A stretch of 10,237 nt of DNA, taken from positions 1 to 10,237 of the forward strand of contig CALNYZ010000027.1 in NCBI GenBank assembly GCA_942490945.1, in the 5' to 3' direction. Position 1 is the stretch's first letter. Each line of letters begins with the position of its first letter. Shown here piece after piece: positions 1 through 9,400 of the stretch. Both the position numbers and the translations under genes were made by a program. The stretch comes from CALNYZ01 sp942490945. GTDB lineage: Bacteria > Pseudomonadota > Gammaproteobacteria > UBA6429 > Thiohalophilaceae. The notes beneath the pieces are model-generated. The model searched no databases, was not told where the DNA came from, and saw only the letters and a list, made by a program, of their open reading frames with translations.

Positions 1-435
1 GGTGATAGCGATATTACAGCAATTGCTGGAGCAACATCTTATGATGTCGCTGTCCTTGAGTTCGAATTTATTCCGGCGGGTGACATGATTGAATTTAGAT
101 ATGTATTTGCATCTGAAGAATATGCCGAGTATGTTGGAGCTGACTACAATGACGCATTTGCATTTTTATTAAGCTGTGACGATCCTGAAGCCTATCTTGC
201 AGAAACAAATATTGCATTAATTCCTGATGTTACTCCACCTACTCCAGTTGCCATTAATACTGTACACGGATATGGATATAACAGAGCCACGGTTGATTAT
301 CCAACAGAATTGCAAGCTTTGGTTGCAAGTGACAGTCCACAAGGGCATCCTTGGTATCATGGGTGCAGGATAACATCAATGGAGGAGTACTATATAATGG
401 ACAAACAGGTTATTTTAGAATTGAAGCCTCAGTAA
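1..435 (+). CDS. Giant surface protein, N-terminal part in frame 1 (choice-of-anchor L domain; cut off by frameshift)
   Basis: This frame is open from the first base, so the true start lies upstream. It encodes the first half of a choice-of-anchor L domain, a module usually found near the N-terminus of very large secreted Bacteroidota proteins. The recognisable signature is FEFIPAGDMIEFRYVFASEE followed by YNDAFAFLLS and then NIALIPDVTPP and VAINTV. Around base 363 the family-like reading leaves this frame and continues in frame 3; the residues after WYHG (CRITSMEEYY onward) look like out-of-frame sequence ending at the TAA at 433-435. The piece is therefore not a separate gene but the 5' part of the gene that fills the window. 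No signal peptide is visible because the N-terminus is missing. The domain identity is secure; whether the break is real or a sequencing or assembly error is open. Confidence 0.85.
   Translation, partial: GDSDITAIAGATSYDVAVLEFEFIPAGDMIEFRYVFASEEYAEYVGADYNDAFAFLLSCDDPEAYLAETNIALIPDVTPPTPVAINTVHGYGYNRATVDYPTELQALVASDSPQGHPWYHGCRITSMEEYYIMDKQVILELKPQ
348..378 (+). other. Apparent -1 frameshift inside the choice-of-anchor L domain
   Basis: Frame 1 carries the family-like sequence up to WYHG (ending at 363), and frame 3 carries it from about 366 (QDNINGGVLYNGQTGYFR). Frame 3 has its last upstream stop at 330-332 and frame 1 its next stop at 433-435, so the switch must fall between 333 and 432. 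Adding one base at the GGG of 361-363 gives the smooth reading WYHGVQDNINGG. No good slippery heptamer is seen at the spot, so programmed frameshifting is unlikely. A lost G in a short run, by sequencing error or true mutation, is the simplest explanation. Confidence 0.8.
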
Positions 436-3400
436 ACACAGGCATACCTGAAGAAAATGTTAACCAATATTACGACAATGGAAATTATCGGGATGGTAAC
501 CTTGAAGATTCTCAAGGTAAAATCTTAATTGAATATGTTGATGGTGATAACGGAAATGGCACTCTTGAAATGGAATTTGATGGAAGAACCAAGCTTTTAA
601 CAGCAAGTCATTCTGTTACACCATGTAAAACATATAAAATAAAGATAGTTGTTGCTGATGTTTATGATGATGAATGGGACTCCGGTGTATTTTTAGAAGG
701 CCGTAGTTTTACTTCCAATGAAGTACAGATTTCCAGCCAGATAGATGGTATCTCAGGAGAACAAGAAGATATGTATGAAGGTTGTGACGGTAGTTATATT
801 CGTTTCCAACGTGCCCCGGGTGCCGATAATTCAGAACCTTTTACTTTCTCAATTGTGCTGGAAGGCACAGCTACCAATGGTACAGACTATGTATATGTAG
901 ATGCCAGTGGCAACCTGATTGGCGATGGTACTTTCCCAAATTCGGCCACCATTCCGGCAGGGATTAACAGTGTCGATTTTTACTATAAAGCCCAGGCCGA
1001 CGGTGTTATTGAAGGAAATGAATCGGTAATTTTTAAAGTAAACAACAGCTGTCCGTGTGAGGCCGTTTCCAGTTATTATATAGCGCAGGTTGCTATTATC
1101 GATGTTCCGCAAATCCAGGCATCCACAGTAACTACTACCCAATGTTTGGCATCGGGTAACCCGGAAGCTACCATTACGGTAAATATGCAGGCAGGCCTCG
1201 ACCCGGCTGATTATGAATATGCCATAAGATCTTCCGATCTTCCTGACCCAACAGATCCAATGACCGAATTAAGCTGGGGCTCAAGTTATTCTTTTACAAT
1301 CACCAGCTCTCAGCCTGATGGAAGTGATATTGTTGGAGATAAATACGATGTTTATGTACGTGATAAATTTTCTTGTAACTACATCGTCGAGAAAAATATT
1401 ATCATTCCGGATGTTGAACCTTTTGATGTAATGGCCGGAAGTGATGTTACCATGTGTGAAGGGCAATCAGGAAAAACCATTAGTGCCTCCGGAAGTATTT
1501 ATTACGAATGGTCGGCTTCTGTTTTAACCCCGCTTGATGTTAATACTTATTTGTCAGCAACTAATGTTGCCAGCCCGACCATTTTAAATACCATACCGGC
1601 CGGAACGTATTGGCTGGTTGTTACTGGTCAGGACCAACTGGGTGCCTCTCCTGCCTGTCAGGGTAAAGACTCATTGCAGGTATTTGTGAACCAAAAACCT
1701 ACGGTCAGTATTTCAGCTGATGATTATTCTGTTTGTAACGGAACACCGGTGCAACTTTCAACATCGGTTACCAACGGAGGAAGTTCGCCTACTTATTTGT
1801 GGAACCCGACAACCAATCTAAGCAGTTCAACCATCAGCAACCCGGTTTATACACCAAGTGTCAGTTCATTTTTGGAACAAACATTTACAGTAACCGTAAC
1901 TGCCGACAATGGTTGTCCTGGTTCAGGCACCTCCTCCATTATTCAGGTGTTCCCCGATCCGGTAATTACCACCACCGATATTACCAACACCAGTTGTGCT
2001 GGTAGTAGCGATGGTTCGGCTAGTGTCTCAGCCACTTCGCCAGGAATGGTTTCGCAACCTTCGTATACCTATTTATGGGACGATCCGGGTGCACAAACCA
2101 CAGCAACAGCTAGCGGACTGGCAGCAGGAACATATACAGTAACAGTGACCCATGTCGGGCAAAACTGTTCAAACGATCATGAAATTACCGTTGGAACAGA
2201 CCCGGATAATACAGCACCAACTGCCATTTGCCAGAATGTAACGGTAAACCTCGATGCAACCGGAAACGGTAGCATTACCCCCGCTGACATTAACAATGGT
2301 TCAAGCGATAATTGTACAGCTTCAGGCAATTTAACTTTATCTCTTAGTCAAACAGATTTTAATACCAGTGATGTTGGACTCAATACGGTAACACTGTATG
2401 TTACAGATGAAGCCGACAATGAATCAACCTGTACGGCAACAGTTACAGTTGTTTATCCGGTTGACTGTAGTATCTCCGGTTCACAAACCGTTTGGCTGGA
2501 AGATTTTTCCGGTTATGCAAACGGTACCACCAGCGATACCGACGGGCAGCCCAACGACTGGACCACCAGTGTAACCAGCCCTTCAACATTCTCGGTACAA
2601 AACGGAGAAATGTGGGGAGACAATACCGATGCACTGGTGTATTGGTATTCTGAAGCAATTGATGTAACCAGCTGGACCAACCTGAACATTAGCGTTGACG
2701 CAGCAGCAACAAGTGGAGTCGATTCAGGTGAATACATCCGTTTTGATTATTCTGTAAATGGCGGATCAAGCTGGGTGCCATTTGATAATAACGATATTAT
2801 TTACGATGGGTTTTCTACACAAACCGCTTGTTCCAGTATTCCAAATTCAACAACTGTAATAATCCGGGTAGGTGTCATTAACAACAGAACAGGTGAAACC
2901 CATACTTTCGACAACATTCATCTAACCGGTGATCCGGCCTTGGTTATTACTGAAACCTTAACACATGTTTCCTGTAATGGAAATTCAGATGGTGTTATTG
3001 AAGTTGTTGGTTCGGGTGCCCCTACTCCTTACGAATATAAATTAAATGTTTCTCCATATACATCTTATCAAACAAGCGGCACATTTAGCAACCTGCCGGC
3101 AGGTTCGTATACCATTACTGCCAGAGATGGCAATGGGGTTGAAAACACCAAAACGGTTACCATTACCCAACCTGCTCCGGAAAGTCCGCCGAATAGTTAT
3201 CTAAGCATTAGCGACGAATCAATATGTAACCCGGTTAGCGGACCGGTTACCATTACTGTTTCAAATTCTGAAAGCGGTGTTGTTTATGAAGTTCGCGAAC
3301 TGAATGGTTCTGCCCTTGCAAATCCTCCGATAGAAACCGGGACTGGAAGTGATTTAGATTTGACTATTACAGGAGCAGATATTCCAACATCAACAAAAAC

Positions 3401-6400
3401 ATTTAAAGTTGTTGCTTCAACATCATCAGGCTGTATTAGTATTGACATGTTTGAGCAGGCAACCATTACAGTAACCACAACCCCTGCACCAACAGGAAGT
3501 GCAAGTCAGGATTTTTGTAGTACCGAGTCTCCAAGACTGAACGATGTTTCCGTATCGGGTTCAAATATCATTTGGTACAATGCTTCTTCAGGAGGAAGTG
3601 TACTGCCGGGAACAACCACTCTGATTGATGGGATCACCTATTATGCCAGTCAGACTGTGAATGGCTGCGAATCAGGAGACCGCATGGCAGTAACCGTCAA
3701 CCTGCATGCAACACCATCTGTTACTTCTGTTAAACACGGTGTGATTTGTGGTTTTGGTTCTGCAACATTAGAGGCAACGCCAAGTGCCGGATCTATAAAA
3801 TGGTACACAGGACAAACCGGAGGCCTTTCAATACATACAGGTGGAAGTTATACCACACCTTCCATTACAGAAACGACTTCTTATTGGGTAGAAGCTGGAA
3901 ATTATGGATGTATCACCTCTATTCGTTCTGAAGTAATTGCCAATGTTTACGATCTGCCAACAATTACATTGGGCAGCAATCCGGTAATTTGTTATGGAGA
4001 AACCACTGCCGGATTACCTTTCAGTGCCACAACAGGGCATGTTTACAGCATCGACTTTAATGCAACAGCTGAGTCAGCAGGTTTTGTTGATGTATCGGAA
4101 GCTGCATTGCCCGGAAGTTCGATTACAATAGCAGTACCTGGTAGTGCAAGTGCAGGAACATACAATGCAATGCTGACCGTAAAAAGTACATTTAGCGGTT
4201 GTGTTAGCCAGGATTATCCGATTACCATCACCATCAATAATGCTCCGGCAAACAACCTTGCTGTTAGCGATGCACTAATTTGCTCACCCGTTTCTGAAGA
4301 TGTAACAATAACAGTTACCAATGCTGAAAACGGCGTTTCATACGAATTACAAACACTGGCAGGGGCATCCTTATCGCCTGCAGTTACTGGTACAGGTACT
4401 GGTTCCGATTTGGATTTAATTATTTTGCAGGCCAACGCACCTTCGTCAACTACAACCTACAAAGTGGTAGCCAGTGGTATTGATGGTTGTTCTGCTGTTG
4501 ACCTGACTGACCAACCAACAGTAACAGTTGATCCGGAAATTACAATTACCAATATTTCTGTTACCGACAATACCAGTTGTGGTGTTGCCAATGGAGCAAT
4601 CTCACTGGATGTTGGTGGCGGAACAGGAGCCGGGACTTATACCTATTCATGGACAGGGCCAAATGGGTTTACTTCTACTTCCGAAGATTTAACAGGACTA
4701 GCCACAGGAAGTTACGAATTAACTGTAACCGATGGAACAGGCTGTACAAAAAGTTCAGGAACAATTGCTGTTTCTGATGTTGTTTCATTAGCTTTAACTG
4801 TTGACAGCCAAACAAACGTCACTTGTTACGGTGAATCAACCGGGGCTTTATCAGTAACTGTAAGTGGAGGAACAAGTCCTTATACTTTTAGCTGGGCTGG
4901 GCCAAACAGTTATTCATCAACAAGCGAAGATATTAGCAATCTTGCTGCCGGAGCTTATATTTTAACAGTTTTGGATGACGGTGGTTGTTCCAAAGTATTC
5001 CCTGCAATTACCATTACACAGCCAACTGAATTATCAATAACAACAGATGTTTTAACTGCTGCATCCTGCTTTGACGGTTCTGATGGTGCAATTTCAATAA
5101 CAGCCAGTGGAGGAACCGGAGCTTATACCTATTCATGGACTGGCCCCAATAGTTTTTCTTCCACTTCTGAAGATTTAACAGGATTGGAAGCTGGCAATTA
5201 TATATTGACATTGCAAGATGGCAGTTCTTGTCAGAAAACATTCGATGCTATTACTGTTGGTCAAGCTACAGAAATGACTTTGACAACGGATCAGGTTACA
5301 AATACGACCTGTAACGGAGGTTCTGATGGTGCAATTTCAATAACAGTTAGCAATGGCACGCCCGGATATACATATTCATGGAGTGGACCAAACGGTTTCA
5401 CTTCTTCTTCTGAAGATTTAACAGGACTGGAGGCAGGTGATTATACCTTAACAGTTATCGATGCCAATACTTGCTCAAAAACATTTGATTCAAATATTAT
5501 TACTGTTGGAGAACCCGACCCAATTGACCGCACCATTGACCTGCAACAAAACATTACCTGCAACGGAGATGGAGACGGAGCAATTTCAGTTTCAATAAGT
5601 GGCGGTACTGCAGGTTACACTTATGTGTGGAGCGGACCAAACGGATACGAAGAATACACACAGGATATTAGCGGACTTGAAGCAGGAGACTATACATTAA
5701 CTGTAACTGACAGTGAAGGTTGCGATCAGCCATTTGATGCCCTTACCATCACAGAACCCGCTGTACTTTCATTAACAACAGATGATATTACCAATATAAG
5801 TTGTTACGGTGGTGCCGACGGTAGCATTTCTGTTACACCAGCTGGAGGTACCGGAAATTACACTTACGAATGGACTGGTCCTGCTGGTTTTACATCCACT
5901 TCTGAAGATATTAGCGGACTGTCGGTTGGTAATTATACATTGACGGTTACTGATGAAAATTCCTGTTATGAAACCTTTGGTGTAATAACAGTTACCCAGC
6001 CAAGCCAAATCCAGGTAACTGCATTATTAAACAATGCGACAACTATTGGCGGCGACGATGGTTCTATTGATATTACCGCTACAGGAGGTACTGTCTCCGG
6101 TTCGTACACCTACAGTTGGACAGGCTCCGATCCGGATTTGGTTGCAACCGCTGAAGATCAAAGCAATTTATCGGCAGGAACTTATACTGTTACTGTAACC
6201 GACGATAATAGCTGTGAAGTTGTAAAATCTTATTTAATAACTGACCCGACCAGTTCAACAGTAAGTTGCCCTTATACCATCAGGGACAATTTTAATACAA
6301 CTGCTTATAGTAACAACGATGGTACCATCGATTTTTCCGGTAACTGGACAGAAACTACTGACGGAGGTTCTCCAAGCAGCGGTTATATCAGAATAAATAA

Positions 6401-9400
6401 CAGCGCACTTTCTTTGGGAGCATTTAATACCTCAAGTACCCAATACATGGGAACCAGATCGGTAAGCCGTTATGCTGATCTTAACGGAGTTTCGTCAATT
6501 ACTGTTAGCTACGATTATGTAAAAACATTTGAATCCAGCAGGGATGCTTATACAATAACTTTTAGGGTTGGAGGAAACACTGTTACATCCTATTCTGTTT
6601 ATAGTACTGCTACTCTATCTGGTTCTGAAAGCTTTAATATTTCTACTGGTTTAAGTTCTTCAACTGAAATTGAATTTGAAATTTCCGGTAACGGACGGTC
6701 AAATATTGAATTTGACAATTTCCAGATTGCATTTAATTCTGACATGGTTGTAAATTCTACCGCTACCCAGGTAAGTTGTAATGGAGACAACGATGGGGCA
6801 ATCCTATTAGATGTCACTGGAAATAAAAGTCCGGTTACATTTTCATGGACAGGTCCAAGTAGTTATTCTTCTACCAATGAAGATATTTCTGATTTATATG
6901 CCGGAACCTACACCGTTACAACAACTACTGCAACCGGCTGTACAACCGACCTCAGTGTTTTGATAACAGAACCTGATGCAATTGCTAACAGCTATACATT
7001 GACTGCAAGCCCTGCCGCAATCTGTGTTTCAGGTAGTAGTGTTTTAAGCTTAAGTGGCAGTGAAGTTGGTGTTAACTATCAGTTACGGAATGGAACAACC
7101 TGGGTTGGATCGGCAGTAGCCGGAACTGGAAGCGCAATTAATTTCGCGGCAGTAAGTCCTGTCACAACAACAACATACAATGTACTGGCTATTAATGCCA
7201 ATACAGCTTGTACCATTCAAAATACAGATACAGAAACAATCACTGTTAATCCTCTACCTTCTGATCCAACAGCTTCAGCAAGCCAATCGTTTTGCGGAAA
7301 TGCTACAGTCGCCGATTTATCTGCAACTGCTGGTGCCGGAGGTGACGATGTAAATTGGTATGATGTTTCAAATGGAGGTTCTGCATTGGCATCTGGTACC
7401 AGTTTAAGCAGTGGCAACTATTATGCTGAATCGGTAAATACAACAAGTGGTTGTGTGAGTTCAGGCCGCACTACTGTGGCGGTTACTATTATACCATTGC
7501 CAACAGCAAGTGTTAGCGGTAGTACCTCTTATTGTTCAGGAGGAAATACTGACATTACAATAACCTTAACAGGGACAGGCCCATGGGATTTTACTTATAC
7601 CGATGGAACAACTCCTGTTAATATTACTGACCAGGCAACAAGTCCATACACATTTAATGTTAACCCGACAATAACCACTACTTACTCGGTAACAGCAGTT
7701 AGCGATGCAACTTCTTGTGCAGGTACCGACTTTGGTTCGGCTGCAACAGTTACTGTTGGTCAGTTACCAAGTTCTGCATCAATCAGTCCTTCTTCTTCTG
7801 AAATAAGTTGTGCCTCACCAACTGCAACCTTAACAGCCAGTGCAACCGATAATGATGGTGCTGACAACCTAACATATGAATGGTCAACTTTAAACGGAAT
7901 GATTGACTCCGGAGGTTCAACTGCAAGTGCAGTGGTAAGTGCAGATGGAACTTATACAGTTACAATCACTGACCCTGATAATAATTGCAGCGTTACAGTT
8001 GACCAGGAAATTACAGAAGGTCCTTGTTTCGACTTTGGAGACTTGCCGGCTGACGGAAGTACTGCACCAGATAATTCAACAACCAATTATGGTTCAGCTT
8101 ATCACTCACTGGCTGTTCCAACCATTTACCTGGGTACTGTTGCCCCTGATTCTGAAGCAACGGCTAATTTCAGTGCCGATGCAACAGGTGATAGTGGTGA
8201 CGATGGTGTTACCTTCCCTGAATTTGCAATTGATGAAACAGAAACCGTGAGTATTGTAGTTACTGAACCTGTAACAGGTGCCAATTACCTAAATGCATGG
8301 ATCGATTGGAACGGGAATGGAGACTTTCTGGATGCAGGAGAACAAATTGCAGCTGACATAAACGACGGTCATGCCAGCGATACCAATCCGGCAGATGGAG
8401 TGATCGGACTGGATGTGAATGTTCCAGCCTCTGCCATTACCGATGTAACAACTTTTGCAATTTTCAGGTTTAGTTCACAAAGTGGATTGAGCTCATCGGG
8501 TGAGGCACCTGACGGAGAAGTCGAATGTTACGGCACCCAGATTTACAAAAAAGATTTTGGCGATGCTCCAAACAGTACACAATCAGGATTTGCAGCTTCG
8601 TATCCAACATTAAAAGCCAACAATGGAGCCCGCCATAAAATAAAAGGAAGTATCTATTTAGGTTCAACAATTGACGGGGAAGCCGATGGTATTCCTTCAG
8701 CCGATGCAGGCATTGCAGGTTCATCCGGCGACGATGGCAACAATACCGACGATGAAGATGGAATCGGATCAGTTACCAACCTGATACAAGGACAAACTGC
8801 AACAATACCAGTAACAGTTGTTGGTTCAGGTAACCTTTCAATCTGGATTGATTTTAACCGGGATGGAGATTGGGCTGATGCAGGAGAACAAATTAAATCT
8901 GATATTTCCTTAAGTACTGGATCAGGACCACAAACCTTCACAGTACCATGTACAGCTACTGCCGGAAATACTTATATGCGGGTGCGTTACAGTACCGACA
9001 CCGGATTAAGCTACACCGGAAAAGCAAGTGATGGAGAAGTGGAAGATTACCAAATCACCATCGTTGCTGAAACGGTTTCTGTTACCGATCCTTCAAACTC
9101 AACAGTATGTTCCGGAAATGCCACTTCATTTACTGCTTCTGCAACTTCGAATGGAGGAGGCCCAAGCTACCAATGGGAAATAAGTACCAATGGAGGAAGC
9201 AGCTGGAGCAATGTTTCCAACGGTGGGGTTTATTCAGGAGCTACAACAGGAACACTTTCAATAAGCGATGCTGCCGGATTAAATGGAAACCAATACAGGT
9301 TGCTTGCAAGTGGAAGCTGTAATTCAGATACCTCAGCTGCGGCAACTTTAACCGTTAATCCAAGTCCGTCAACAAGCCTTGCTGTTAGCGATGCAATAAT

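Larger units (their letters stand above)
1..731 (+). other. Choice-of-anchor L domain
   Basis: This is the first module of the visible protein, about residues 1-244 once the frameshift is repaired. The first half has the FRYVFASEEY core and the FAFLLS strand. The second half in frame 3 has LEMEFDGRTKLLTAS, then PCKTYKIKIVVADVYDDEWD and the closing GVFLEGRSF, which match the usual end of this domain. The family is named for sitting in proteins with varied C-terminal surface anchors. Between the halves there is a longer insert than usual (about 300-530), including NTGIPEENVNQYYDNG. Its N-terminal placement suggests that only a signal peptide and a short leader are missing upstream. Confidence 0.85.

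Noticed and set aside
361..366. Programmed -1 ribosomal frameshifting at the GGG
   Set aside because: No X-XXY-YYZ heptamer and no obvious following stem-loop; choice-of-anchor L proteins are not known to use recoding.
849..1142. Minus-strand open frame of 97 codons
   Set aside because: It is antisense to the Calx-beta-like module, which has a clear protein pattern in frame 3; nothing else supports a gene here.
2443..2737. Two overlapping minus-strand open frames opposite the jelly-roll-like module
   Set aside because: They lie fully inside the frame-3 gene, have low-complexity Trp/Arg-rich or Ser/Val-rich shadow translations, and match no known domain.
4536..6251. CRISPR array or non-coding tandem repeat
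   Set aside because: Repeat units are 243-249 bp, all multiples of three, vary mostly at silent or conservative positions and encode SprB domains, so this is coding repetition.
7939..8250. Plus-strand frame-1 open frame of 103 codons
   Set aside because: It overlaps the PKD-like/GEVED junction in frame 3 and its Leu/Gln-rich translation is what results from reading Thr/Ser/Gly-rich codons one frame off.
8470..8941. Minus-strand open frames of 84 and 95 codons opposite the GEVED pair
   Set aside because: They overlap each other and the strongly recognisable GEVED coding sequence; their translations show no domain, so they are antisense shadows of biased codon use.
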